From positions 1,612,001-1,676,000 of the forward strand of contig NZ_CP133778.1 in the NCBI RefSeq assembly GCF_034347405.1: DNA of 64,000 nucleotides. The letters run 5' to 3'. How positions within the stretch are numbered: the stretch's first letter is position 1; every line of letters starts with the position of its first letter. The translations under genes were made by a program, and so were the position numbers. Under the pieces are notes generated by a model. That model saw only the letters and a program-made list of their open reading frames with translations. It searched no databases and had not been told where the DNA came from. Below, piece after piece: positions 16,777-25,731 of the stretch. This stretch comes from Pseudomonas sp. CCC3.1 (GTDB lineage: Bacteria; Pseudomonadota; Gammaproteobacteria; Pseudomonadales; Pseudomonadaceae).

Positions 16777-18621
16777 TTAAGGCTCCAGGCTTTCGCTTGT
16801 GGGTTCAGTAGGAGGAGTCATGGGTTTGGTGTCAGGTTTTGCCCACCATGTAGCGGTCCCGATGTCGTACAGCGGGGTGACCGCCGGGTGGCCGATGTTG
16901 CTTGAGTAGGCCACGCGCCAGGTTTTGATGTGCCAGTTAGGGACGACATAGAAGCCCCATTGCAATACGCGATCCAGCGCTCGGGCGTGGTCGATCAGGC
17001 TTTGACGGGTTTCGGCATTGATCAGGCCTTCTGTCAGTTGATCAATGGCCGGGTCTTTGAGGCCAATGAAATTGCGGCTGCCGGGTTTGTCGTAGCTCTG
17101 CGACTCCCAATACTCGCGTTGCTCGCTGCCTGGGGAGTTGGACTGTGGGAAACCACCGACAATCATGTCGAAATCTCGTGAGCGCAAGCGGTTCAGGTAC
17201 TGGGAGGTGTCGACACGGCGAATTTGCAACTCTATGCCCAGGTCGCTGAGGTTGCGTTTGTAAGGCAACAGAATGCGTTCGAACTCTGATTGCGCCAACA
17301 AAAACTCAATCTTGACCGGCTTGCCTTGGGCGTCGACCATCTTGTCGTCGACGATGCGCCAGCCGGCCTCTTGCAGCAATTTATAGGCCTTGCGTTGTTG
17401 CTCGCGGATCATGCCGCTGCCGTCGGTGACACTTGGCTTGAAGACGTCAGTGAACACTTGGTCCGGGATCTGGCCGCGCAGGGGTTCCAAAATAGCCAGT
17501 TCTGCTTCGGTGGGCGGGGCCTTGGCGGCCATTTCCGAGTTTTCAAAGTAACTGCCGGTGCGGGCGTAAGCGCCGCTGAATAACTGTTTGTTGGCCCATT
17601 CAAAGTCGAACAACAGGCTCAACGCTTCGCGAACCCGCACATCCTGAAACATCGATTTGCGCAGGTTAAACACAAACCCTTGCATGCCAGTCGGGTTGTG
17701 GTTGCGGATTTCTTCTTTTTTCAAGCGACCCTGGGTGAACGCAGGGGCGTTGTAGGCACTGGCCCAATTTTTGGCGCTGATCTCGAACCAGTAATCAAAT
17801 TGCCCAGCCTTGAGCGCTTCAAAGGCAACGCTGTTGTCGCGAAAGTAATCGATGGTAATCGCATCGAAGTTGTACAGGCCCTTGTTGATGGGCAGGTCTT
17901 TTCCCCAATAGTTCTTGTTGCGCTCGTAACGAATGGAACGACCGGGCTTGATCTCGGCGATGGTGTAGGGGCCGCTGCCTACAGGGATTTCAAGATTGCC
18001 CTTGCCGAAGTCGCGGCTTTCCCACCAATGTTTGGGCAGCACCGGCAGTTGGCCCAGAATCAGCGGCAGTTCGCGGTTCTTGTTGTGCTTGAAGGTGAAC
18101 TTCACTTGCAGCGGGTTTTCCGCAATGGCTTTGTCGACATCGCTGTAATAGCCCTTGTACAGCGGCGAGCCGTTTTTCATCAGCGTATCGAAGGTGAATA
18201 CCACGTCTTCGGCGCGAATCGGGTGGCCATCACTGAACGTGGCCTCAGGTCGCAAGTAAAAACGCACCCAGCTATTGTCGGGCGCCTTTTCGATTTTTTG
18301 GGCGATCAAACCATAGGAGGTAAAAGGTTCGTCCAGCGTCTGACGGGTCAGGGTGTCGAAGGTCAGGTCAATATCATCGGCGGGCACGCCTTTGTTGATA
18401 AACGGATTCAGGCTGTCAAAACTGCCTACCGACGACTTGCGAAAGGTGCCGCCCTTGGGTGCATCCGGATTGACGTAGTCGACATGCTTGAAGTTGGCCG
18501 GGTATTTGGGCGGCTCATCGTAGAGCGTCAACGCATGTTGCGGCGCTGCCAGCGCGACGCTGGTCAGGCTGGCCAATAACAGGCTGATCAGAGGTTTTAG
18601 CCACGTACGCAAAGGCATCAT
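16777..18621 (-). CDS. yejA: Peptide ABC transporter substrate-binding protein, second copy
   Basis: 614 residues. Periplasmic SBP_bac_5 (OppA-like) protein of the YejA branch. A signal peptide is visible (residues 1-26, ending SVALA-A). Hallmarks include YVNPDAPKGGTFRKSS, SGPYTIAEIKPGRSIRYERN and the C-terminal PNWHIKTWRVAY. The start overlaps the stop of the first copy by four bases (ATGA), so the two are co-translated. In E. coli YejA-type proteins deliver peptides such as microcin C; the substrate here is inferred only. Confidence 0.93.
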   Translation of the reverse strand: MMPLRTWLKPLISLLLASLTSVALAAPQHALTLYDEPPKYPANFKHVDYVNPDAPKGGTFRKSSVGSFDSLNPFINKGVPADDIDLTFDTLTRQTLDEPFTSYGLIAQKIEKAPDNSWVRFYLRPEATFSDGHPIRAEDVVFTFDTLMKNGSPLYKGYYSDVDKAIAENPLQVKFTFKHNKNRELPLILGQLPVLPKHWWESRDFGKGNLEIPVGSGPYTIAEIKPGRSIRYERNKNYWGKDLPINKGLYNFDAITIDYFRDNSVAFEALKAGQFDYWFEISAKNWASAYNAPAFTQGRLKKEEIRNHNPTGMQGFVFNLRKSMFQDVRVREALSLLFDFEWANKQLFSGAYARTGSYFENSEMAAKAPPTEAELAILEPLRGQIPDQVFTDVFKPSVTDGSGMIREQQRKAYKLLQEAGWRIVDDKMVDAQGKPVKIEFLLAQSEFERILLPYKRNLSDLGIELQIRRVDTSQYLNRLRSRDFDMIVGGFPQSNSPGSEQREYWESQSYDKPGSRNFIGLKDPAIDQLTEGLINAETRQSLIDHARALDRVLQWGFYVVPNWHIKTWRVAYSSNIGHPAVTPLYDIGTATWWAKPDTKPMTPPTEPTSESLEP

Positions 18622-20447
18622 CGGGTTTTCTCCGTAGGCTTAAGCCACCACGCGCTAAGGCCCAAGGTGTAAGGCGGCGTAGTCACAAAGGCGAACCGGT
18701 TGCGGTACGCCAGGCGGTGGTAGTTCAGATACCAGTTGGGAATGATGTAGTGCTGCCAGAGCAAGACGCGGTCCAGGGCCCGGCCAGCAGCCAGTTGCTC
18801 CTCGCGGGTTTGTGCGGCGAGCAGTTTTTCAAGCAATTGATCGACCACCGGGTTGGCAACCCCCGCATAGTTCTTGCTGCCCTTGACGTTGACCTGGGAG
18901 GAGTGGAAGTACTGCCACTGCTCAAGGCCAGGGCTCAGGGTTTGGTCGAGGGTCATCAGGATCATGTCGAAGTCGAACTGGTCCAGCCGCTGCTTGTATT
19001 GCGCACGATCCACGGTACGCAGGCGGGCCTCTATTCCGATACTGGCCAGGTTCTCTACGTAGGGCTGCAATATGCGCTCAAGGTTAGGATTGACCAGTAA
19101 TATTTCGAACTTTAAGGGTTTGCCCTCGCTGTTGAGCAGGCGCTGGCCGGAGAGTTTCCAGCCACCTTGTGCCAATAGCTCCAGCGCATGGCGCATGGTT
19201 TCGCGGGGGATGCCTCGGCCATCGGTCTTGGGCAGGCCAAAGGCTTGGGTGAACAGCTCTGGCGGCAACTGATTGCGCCAAGGCGAGAGCATCAGCCACT
19301 CATGGCCTTGGGCTATGCCGCTGGCTGAAAACTCACTGTTGGGGTAAAAACTCGCGGCCCGTTGGTAAGCGCCGTAGAACAAGGTGCGATTGGTCCACTC
19401 AAAATCGAACATTAGCCCTAGCGCTTCGCGAACCTTTGCTTGATCGAAGGTGCCGCGGCGGCTGTTCATGAATAGACCCTGGGTTTGGGTCGGGATTTTG
19501 TGGGTGATTTCAGCCTTGATCACATCACCACGACGTACCGCCGGGAAGTTGTAACTGGTGGCCCAGTTCTTGGCCTGATGCTCGATGTAAATGTCGAACT
19601 CCCCGGCTTTGAAAGCTTCAAACGCGACGTCACTGTCACGATAGAACTCAACTTCAACCCGGTCGAAATTGTATTTCCCTCGATTGACCGGCAGATTGGC
19701 CCCCCACCAGTTTTTGACGTGCTCGAATACCACTTGCCGACCGGGGGTGACCTTGGTGATGCGGTAGGGCCCGCTGCCCAGCGGTGGCTCAAATGTCGTG
19801 GCCTTAAAGTCGCGTTTCGCCCAGTAGTGCTGTGGCAGCACAGGCAACTCGCCCAGACGCAAAATCAGCAGCGGGTTACCGGCACGCTTGAATACAAAGC
19901 GGATGCGTTTGGGGCCCAGAATGTCCACGCGCTGGACTTCTTGCAGGTTGGTCCGGTACTGGGGGTGGCCTTCTTTGAGTAGCAAGTTGTAAGAAAACGC
20001 TACATCGTAGGCAGTGATCGGCGTGCCATCGTGAAAACGCGCCTCTGGCCGCAGGTTAAACACCACCCAGCTGCGGTCTTCGTTGTACTCCACCGATTGT
20101 GCAATCAAGCCATAACTGGACGTTGGTTCATCGCCTGAGGGGGCGTATTGGCCAGTACCCGCCATCAGGGTTTCGTTGAGCTCGTTGACCCCGTATTGCA
20201 GGAAGTTGCCAGTCGATACCGGGCTGCTGCCTTTGAAAGTGTACGGGTTGAGCGTGTCGAAGGTGCCGAATGCCATGATCCGCAGCGTCCCGCCTTTAGG
20301 CGCGTCGGGGTTGACCCAATCGAAATGGGTAAACGTAGACGGGTATTTGAGTGTGCCGAACTGTGCATAACCGTGGCTTTCGCTCAGGGTTGCGCTTGCT
20401 GGGAAGCTCAAAGCCAGATTGATCAAAATCAGCAGAAGAAGACGCAT
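18618..20447 (-). CDS. yejA: Peptide ABC transporter substrate-binding protein, first copy
   Basis: 609 residues. Also a YejA-type periplasmic binding protein, with signal peptide (MRLLLLILINLALSFPASA) and the same hallmarks (FDWVNPDAPKGGTLRIMAFG, PLGSGPYRITKVTPGRQVV). It is a clear but well-diverged paralogue of the next gene. I use ATG 20447 rather than the TTG three bases upstream. It opens the operon yejA-yejA-yejB-yejE-yejF-fabI. Confidence 0.92.
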   Translation of the reverse strand: MRLLLLILINLALSFPASATLSESHGYAQFGTLKYPSTFTHFDWVNPDAPKGGTLRIMAFGTFDTLNPYTFKGSSPVSTGNFLQYGVNELNETLMAGTGQYAPSGDEPTSSYGLIAQSVEYNEDRSWVVFNLRPEARFHDGTPITAYDVAFSYNLLLKEGHPQYRTNLQEVQRVDILGPKRIRFVFKRAGNPLLILRLGELPVLPQHYWAKRDFKATTFEPPLGSGPYRITKVTPGRQVVFEHVKNWWGANLPVNRGKYNFDRVEVEFYRDSDVAFEAFKAGEFDIYIEHQAKNWATSYNFPAVRRGDVIKAEITHKIPTQTQGLFMNSRRGTFDQAKVREALGLMFDFEWTNRTLFYGAYQRAASFYPNSEFSASGIAQGHEWLMLSPWRNQLPPELFTQAFGLPKTDGRGIPRETMRHALELLAQGGWKLSGQRLLNSEGKPLKFEILLVNPNLERILQPYVENLASIGIEARLRTVDRAQYKQRLDQFDFDMILMTLDQTLSPGLEQWQYFHSSQVNVKGSKNYAGVANPVVDQLLEKLLAAQTREEQLAAGRALDRVLLWQHYIIPNWYLNYHRLAYRNRFAFVTTPPYTLGLSAWWLKPTEKTR

Positions 20448-20538
20448 CAAGTCAGGTATTCGATCCGGGCATTGGGCTTAAGGTTTCCGTACAGTAACAG
20501 CTTGTATCTGTAGGAAAAAGGCCACTCCAGAAAGCGTT

Positions 20539-20584
20539 GCGGGCAATCCACTTCCTGCAATTTTGTAGGAATGTGATTGCCCGC
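20539..20584 (-). terminator. Hairpin after mltD
   Basis: Inverted repeat GCGGGCAATC / GATTGCCCGC with inner pairing ATTCCT / AGGAAG, 20 bp beyond the mltD stop codon. It lacks a clear T run; possible terminator or a repeat-type palindrome. Confidence 0.5.
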
Positions 20585-20604
20585 ATTTAACCCGTCAGAG
20601 GCGC

Positions 20605-22005
20605 TTAGTGCGGTTTGTAGACCGTCAGGACCTGGCCGGGTTTGAGTGCCTTGGCCGAACTTGGATTCCAGCGTTTGAGGTGTTGCATCTCAATGTTGAA
20701 ACGTTTGGCAACGATGTACAGCGAGTCACCTTTTTTTACCGTGTAAGTGGTGGTTTTTTTAGCGACCGGTTTGCGTGTGTCTTGCATGACCAGCGTCTGG
20801 CCAGCCTTGAGGTTTTTGCCGCTGAGTTTGTTCCAGCGTTGCAAGTCTTTGACATCGACTTTATTGGCTTTGGCAATCAAGGTCAGATTGTCGCCACTTT
20901 TAACCCGGTACTTGCGATTAAGGCGTGCAGGTGGATTGCTGGCCACATTATCGAACACCGCCTTTTTGGGACGCATGCTGATCAGTTCTTCAGGCTTGAG
21001 GTTCGACAGGCTGGCTGTCAGAAGCCGTGCTTTAGAGGTTGGCACCAACAAATTCTGCGGGCCATCAGTCGTGGCGCGCTGTTTGTAAGCAGGGTTGAGC
21101 TGGAACATTTCGTCTTCGTCGATTTCAGCCAAGGCTGCCACACGGGACAGGTCCATGGACTGTTTGATTTCGACCATTTCGAAGTAAGGTTCGTTGGCAA
21201 TCGGGTTCAGGTTGATGCCATAAGCTTCAGGGGCCAGAACCACTTGCGACAGCGCGAGCAACTTGGGGACGTAGTCTTTGGTTTCCTGCGGCAGGGGCAG
21301 GTTCCAGTAGTCGGTCGGCAAGCCAAGCTTTTCGTTGCGCTCGATGGCCCGGCTAACCGTGCCTTCACCCGCGTTGTAGGCCGCCAGGGCCAGCAGCCAG
21401 TCACCGTTGAACATGTCGTGCAGACGCGTCAGGTAGTTCATGGCGGCCAATGTCGAGGCGGTAATGTCGCGACGTCCATCGTAGGCGCGGGTTTGACGCA
21501 GATTGAAATAACGACCGGTCGAGGGAATGAACTGCCAGAGCCCGACCGCGTTGGCGTGGGAATACGCCATTGGGTTGTAGGCACTTTCAATCACTGGCAA
21601 CAACGCCAGTTCGAGTGGCATGTTGCGTTCTTCAAGACGCTCAACGATGTAATGGATGTACAGGCTGCCGCGTTCGCCGGCGCCTTCCAGGAATGAAGGG
21701 TTGCTGGCAAACCACAAGCGTTGTTGTTCGATTCGCGGGTTGACGCCCAGGCCTTCTTGCAACTGGAACCCCTGGCGCATCCGCTCCCACACATCTTGCG
21801 GGGCTGCGGGGCCAGGCTTTTCCTTGAGCCAGAGCGGCTCCTGCGGGATGCGTTTGGTCAGTTTCAGGTTGGGGCGTTCGACAGTTTGGGTCGAATGATC
21901 GAAGCTTTGACAGCCCGCCAATGTGGCAGCCACAGTCACCGCGATGGCTTTAGCCAAGCGCGTCAATGCGTCTGAACTGATGGAGTTACCTATAGATGAC
22001 GACAT
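20605..22005 (-). CDS. mltD: Membrane-bound lytic murein transglycosylase D
   Basis: 466 residues. Outer-membrane lipoprotein that cleaves peptidoglycan glycan strands. A lipobox (TLAGC) places the lipidated cysteine at residue 32. The SLT domain carries the catalytic Glu140 in LALLPVIESAYNP and the motifs AVGLWQFIPSTGRYF and ALAAYNAGEGTVSRAI. Two C-terminal LysM domains (RKYRVKSGDNLTLIAK and TTYTVKKGDSLYIVAK) bind peptidoglycan. ATG 22005 gives a proper lipoprotein signal; an upstream ATG would lengthen it by eight residues. Confidence 0.95.
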   Translation of the reverse strand: MSSSIGNSISSDALTRLAKAIAVTVAATLAGCQSFDHSTQTVERPNLKLTKRIPQEPLWLKEKPGPAAPQDVWERMRQGFQLQEGLGVNPRIEQQRLWFASNPSFLEGAGERGSLYIHYIVERLEERNMPLELALLPVIESAYNPMAYSHANAVGLWQFIPSTGRYFNLRQTRAYDGRRDITASTLAAMNYLTRLHDMFNGDWLLALAAYNAGEGTVSRAIERNEKLGLPTDYWNLPLPQETKDYVPKLLALSQVVLAPEAYGINLNPIANEPYFEMVEIKQSMDLSRVAALAEIDEDEMFQLNPAYKQRATTDGPQNLLVPTSKARLLTASLSNLKPEELISMRPKKAVFDNVASNPPARLNRKYRVKSGDNLTLIAKANKVDVKDLQRWNKLSGKNLKAGQTLVMQDTRKPVAKKTTTYTVKKGDSLYIVAKRFNIEMQHLKRWNPSSAKALKPGQVLTVYKPH

Positions 22006-22104
22006 TGGCAGAAAAATAGTTTCGGGCAAAAATGTCGGGCGATTCTAGAAAGCAGGGGGGGCGCGGTCAACCGTTCAGAATTTTTGTGCCAACCGCGACC
22101 CTGA

Positions 22105-22884
22105 TTAGAATGTATCTTTCTTACTGCGCAAGCTCGCAAAGACCGCGCTGGGCGAGTCATTGTCCTGCTTGCTCCATTCGTCAGCTTTTTCTTTAACGGA
22201 TGTTTCATTGACCCTTAAAAAGGGATTCGTGAGCAATTCGAGCGCAATGCTGGAAGGCAAACTGATCTTTCCTTCTGCACGCCAGGCCGTCACTTGCGCC
22301 ATTCTGGCGGCAATATGCGGGTTTTTTGGTTCTACGGCGACGGCAAAACGCAAGTTGCTCAGGGTGTACTCGTGAGTGCAGTACACCGCTGTGTGCGCTG
22401 GCAAAGCTGCCAGTCGGCTCAGCGAGTGGTGCATCTGGTCGGGCGTGCCTTCGAATAACCGGCCACAGCCGGCAGCGAACAAGGTATCGCCGCTAAACAA
22501 CAACGGGGCTGAAGCATCGGCGTGGTAGTAAGCAATGTGGCCCAGGGTGTGGCCAGGTACCAGAAACACCTTGAACTCATGGCCGAGCACATTGATCTGA
22601 TCGTTATCGTTCAGCGCCACGTGCCGTGCCGGGATGTTTTCCAGTGCCGGGCCCCAGACTTTGGCGCCGGTTTTTTCATACAGTTGCTCGACGCCGCCGA
22701 CGTGGTCGAAGTGGTGGTGGGTGACCAGAATATCGCTGAGCACCCAGTCAGGGTGCTGGTTTAACCAGTCCAGGACTGGCGCGGCGTCACCCGGATCGAC
22801 CACGGCACAGCGCTTTTGAGTCGTATCCTGTAACAACCAGATGTAGTTGTCGCTAAAGGCGGGCAGGGCGTCGATCTGTAACAT
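22105..22884 (-). CDS. gloB: Hydroxyacylglutathione hydrolase (glyoxalase II)
   Basis: 259 residues. Metallo-beta-lactamase-fold hydrolase that releases lactate and glutathione from S-lactoylglutathione in methylglyoxal detoxification. The metal motif THHHFDHVGG (His56, His58, Asp60, His61) and the later VPGHTLGHIAYY and FSGDTLFAAGCGRLFEG are present. The start MLQIDALPAFSDNY at 22884 is the family norm. Divergent from the methyltransferase gene at 23009. Confidence 0.96.
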   Translation of the reverse strand: MLQIDALPAFSDNYIWLLQDTTQKRCAVVDPGDAAPVLDWLNQHPDWVLSDILVTHHHFDHVGGVEQLYEKTGAKVWGPALENIPARHVALNDNDQINVLGHEFKVFLVPGHTLGHIAYYHADASAPLLFSGDTLFAAGCGRLFEGTPDQMHHSLSRLAALPAHTAVYCTHEYTLSNLRFAVAVEPKNPHIAARMAQVTAWRAEGKISLPSSIALELLTNPFLRVNETSVKEKADEWSKQDNDSPSAVFASLRSKKDTF

Positions 22885-23008
22885 GGTGCAATTCCCAAGT
22901 GCGAAACAATGGCGCATCTTAGGGGCTGTTGACGTTTTATTGCGAGCCGCTTTAAAGCGTCAGCCGTGCGTAAGTTTTGTAACAGGTGGATGGCGAGGTG
23001 GAGGAGCA

Positions 23009-23767
23009 ATGACCGATAAAGCATTGGCTCAGGCGGATCCTGAGTGGCTGGCACTGATCAGCTCGGCCCGCGAATGGCTGTCTGGCCCCCTTGGCCAGTT
23101 GCTGCTGGAAGACGAGCAACGGGTGCTTGAGGAAGAGCTGGGGCGCTATTTTGGCGGTTATCTGGTGCATTACGGCCCGGCTGCCGATACTCCGCCCAAG
23201 GCGCCGCAAGTTCAACGCAATGTGCGCCTGGGCGCGCCTTTGCCGGGTGTCGAGATCATTTGTGAAGAGCAGTCCTGGCCGTTGTGCGAGCATGCCGCCG
23301 ATGTGGTGGTGTTGCAGCATGGCCTGGATTTTTGCCTGTCGCCCCACGGGTTGCTGCGTGAGGCGGCCAGTAGCGTACGCCCCGGCGGGCATTTATTGAT
23401 CGTGGGCATCAACCCGTGGAGCAGTTGGGGTTTGCGGCATGTTTTCGCCAAGGATGCGCTGCGCAAGGCGCGTTGCATTTCACCTTCACGGGTTGCCGAC
23501 TGGCTGAATCTGCTGGGCTTTGCGCTGGAGAAACGCCGCTTCGGATGCTATCGTCCGCCGCTTGCTTCCAAGGCGTGGCAAGGTCGTTTGTCAGGTTGGG
23601 AGCGCAAGGCGGGTAGCTGGCAATTGGCCGGTGGCGGCTTCTATGTATTGGTTGCTCGCAAAATGGTGGTGGGCTTGCGCCCCGTCAAGCCATTACGCCG
23701 AGAGCCGAAGGGCAAGCTGATTCCCTTGCAGATGGCCAAGATCAATCGGCGTCATACAGAACCCTAA
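23009..23767 (+). CDS. Class I SAM-dependent methyltransferase-domain protein
   Basis: 252 residues. A Methyltransf_11-like fold is suggested by a central VVLQHGLDFCLSPHGLLREAASSVRPGGHLLIVGINP stretch, split here only in description, the usual strand-helix around the late motif. The N-terminal glycine-rich SAM loop is not obvious, so activity is uncertain. It starts at ATG 23009 after GAGGAG. It lies between gloB and rnhA, a neighbourhood common in Pseudomonas. Substrate unknown. Confidence 0.8.
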   Translation: MTDKALAQADPEWLALISSAREWLSGPLGQLLLEDEQRVLEEELGRYFGGYLVHYGPAADTPPKAPQVQRNVRLGAPLPGVEIICEEQSWPLCEHAADVVVLQHGLDFCLSPHGLLREAASSVRPGGHLLIVGINPWSSWGLRHVFAKDALRKARCISPSRVADWLNLLGFALEKRRFGCYRPPLASKAWQGRLSGWERKAGSWQLAGGGFYVLVARKMVVGLRPVKPLRREPKGKLIPLQMAKINRRHTEP

Positions 23768-23857
23768 TTAAATAGCGGGTCGGGTTAGCCCGGCCTCAGG
23801 TGCTGTCGATCATCACGTGATTGACAGGCCGTAGCAGCCTTTTCTGGATAGTTTGCA

Positions 23858-24310
23858 ATGAGCGATAGCGTTGAAATGTTCACCGATGGTGCTTGCAAGG
23901 GCAATCCTGGCCCGGGTGGCTGGGGGGCTTTGCTGGTCTGCCAGGGCGTAGAGAAAGAACTCTGGGGCGGTGAACCCAATACCACCAACAACCGCATGGA
24001 GCTGATGGCGGCCATTCGTGGCCTTGAAGAACTCAAGCGCCCGTGTGAGGTGTTGTTGGTCACCGACTCGCAATACGTGATGAAAGGCATCACTGAGTGG
24101 ATGGTCAACTGGAAAAAACGCGGTTGGAAAACTGCCGCCAAAGAGCCGGTTAAAAACGCCGACCTGTGGAAGTTGCTCGATGAGCAAGTCAATCGCCACA
24201 CCGTCAAATGGCAATGGGTTCGTGGGCACATTGGTCATCCGGGCAATGAGCGTGCCGACCAGTTGGCCAATCGCGGTGTGGATGAAATGAGAGGCGCCAA
24301 GCATGCGTAG
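23858..24310 (+). CDS. rnhA: Ribonuclease HI
   Basis: 150 residues. Degrades the RNA strand of RNA-DNA hybrids. The four metal-binding acids Asp10, Glu48, Asp70 and Asp134 sit at exactly the E. coli positions, and His124 is in VRGHIGHPGNERAD. The last eight bases overlap dnaQ, so the two are expressed together. Confidence 0.98.
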   Translation: MSDSVEMFTDGACKGNPGPGGWGALLVCQGVEKELWGGEPNTTNNRMELMAAIRGLEELKRPCEVLLVTDSQYVMKGITEWMVNWKKRGWKTAAKEPVKNADLWKLLDEQVNRHTVKWQWVRGHIGHPGNERADQLANRGVDEMRGAKHA

Positions 24311-25061
24311 TGTTGTACTCGATACCGAAACCACCGGTATGCCCGTCACCGATGGCCATCGGGTGATCGAGATTGGTTGCGTGGAATTAATGGGGCGTCG
24401 CCTGACGGGCCGTCATTTTCACGTGTACCTGCAACCCGATCGTGAAAGTGACGAGGGTGCTATCGGCGTCCACGGTATTACCAACGAATTTCTGGTCGGA
24501 AAACCGCGTTTCGGCGAAGTCGCCGATGAGTTTTTTGACTTCATCAAAGGCGCGCAGTTAATCATTCATAACGCCGCGTTTGACGTGGGCTTTCTGAATA
24601 ACGAATTTGCCCTGATCGGGCAGTCGGACCGCACTGACCTGACACAGCACTGCACGATCCTCGACACCCTGATGATGGCGCGTGCGCGTCACCCGGGGCA
24701 GCGCAACAGCCTTGATGCCTTGTGCAAACGCTATGGCGTTGACAACTCGGGCCGTGAATTGCACGGCGCGTTGCTCGACTCCGAGATTTTGGCCGATGTC
24801 TATCTGGCCATGACCGGCGGCCAGACCAGCTTGTCACTGGCTGGCAATGCTTCAGACGGTAATGGCTCTGGCGAGGGTTCCGGCAGCCAGGCCAGTGAAA
24901 TTCGCCGTTTGTCAGCGGATCGTCAAACTGGTCGGATTATTCGTGCAAGTGAAAGCGACTTGGCCGAGCATGCGGCGCGCCTTGAGACCATTGCTAAATC
25001 GGCAGGTGGTCCGTCTTTATGGGCCCAGCTCATCGAAGCGAAAGGCCAGACCTTACAGTAA
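24303..25061 (+). CDS. dnaQ: DNA polymerase III epsilon subunit (3'-5' proofreading exonuclease)
   Basis: 252 residues. DEDDh exonuclease with Asp7 and Glu9 (VLDTETTG), Asp94 (HNAAFDVGFLNNEF), His154 and Asp159 (HGALLDSEILADVYL). A glycine/serine-rich linker near 185-200 joins the C-terminal segment that binds the polymerase alpha subunit. The overlap with rnhA is the standard arrangement. Confidence 0.97.
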   Translation: MRSVVLDTETTGMPVTDGHRVIEIGCVELMGRRLTGRHFHVYLQPDRESDEGAIGVHGITNEFLVGKPRFGEVADEFFDFIKGAQLIIHNAAFDVGFLNNEFALIGQSDRTDLTQHCTILDTLMMARARHPGQRNSLDALCKRYGVDNSGRELHGALLDSEILADVYLAMTGGQTSLSLAGNASDGNGSGEGSGSQASEIRRLSADRQTGRIIRASESDLAEHAARLETIAKSAGGPSLWAQLIEAKGQTLQ

Positions 25062-25141
25062 ACCTGCGAGGGTTGTTCTGGCTGTCGCAGGCTGCGATGG
25101 CTTGCGCAGGGGCATTTCACAGCAAGAAAGAGGGATTTTTC

Positions 25142-25714
25142 ATGCGTCTGGTTATGAACCCCAAGCAACCCGTTGTCTCGGTTCGTTTGGCTGATGAAGG
25201 CTTTGCCCCCTATGTGTGGGGCAATGATTTCAGTTTTGAAGTCAATGCCTATGCCCGTGCCGATCGCCACAAAAAGGTCGAACACTGGCCCTTAGACATG
25301 ATCACGCCCTATCGCAAGTGCTATGGCATTGACCCGGATGAATTTGCCAGCTATCTGGGGGCACCGGACAGCGCAATTTTCATGGCCTATCTGGATGATC
25401 AGCCGGTAGGGCATGTGGTGGTCAGCACTAACTGGAATGGTTTCGCCCATGTCGATGAACTGGCTGTCGCGGCGTGCGCCCGCCGTCATGGCGTGGCCAA
25501 ATCATTGCTGGACGTGGTCAAGTTCTGGAGCCACAAGAAAAACCTGCCGGGGATCGTGCTCGAAACCCAAAACAACAACCTGGGCGCCTGCCGCTTGTAT
25601 GAGCGTTGCGGGTATCAGGTAGGCGGCATCGATTATTTACGCTATCGCGGGATCGACCCGCAGACCTGCGAAGTGGCGATTTTTTGGTACCTGCTGTTTG
25701 AGAACCGTCTGTGA
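25142..25714 (+). CDS. GNAT-family N-acetyltransferase
   Basis: 190 residues. The GNAT fold is visible as DQPVGHVVVSTNWNGFAHVDELAVAACARRHGVAKSLLDVV, described in parts: strand 4, the acetyl-CoA loop (RRHGVAKSL), and the late motif NNNLGACRLYERCGYQVGG. The start at ATG 25142 is preceded by AGAGGGA. An upstream frame overlapping dnaQ is not needed. Substrate unknown. Confidence 0.88.
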   Translation: MRLVMNPKQPVVSVRLADEGFAPYVWGNDFSFEVNAYARADRHKKVEHWPLDMITPYRKCYGIDPDEFASYLGAPDSAIFMAYLDDQPVGHVVVSTNWNGFAHVDELAVAACARRHGVAKSLLDVVKFWSHKKNLPGIVLETQNNNLGACRLYERCGYQVGGIDYLRYRGIDPQTCEVAIFWYLLFENRL

Positions 25715-25731
25715 TGTGTAACCGCTGAGGT

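Noticed and set aside
20539..20584. Hairpin as part of the main repeat family
   Set aside because: Its arms (GCGGGCAATC) do not match any of the three repeat classes; listed only as a possible terminator.
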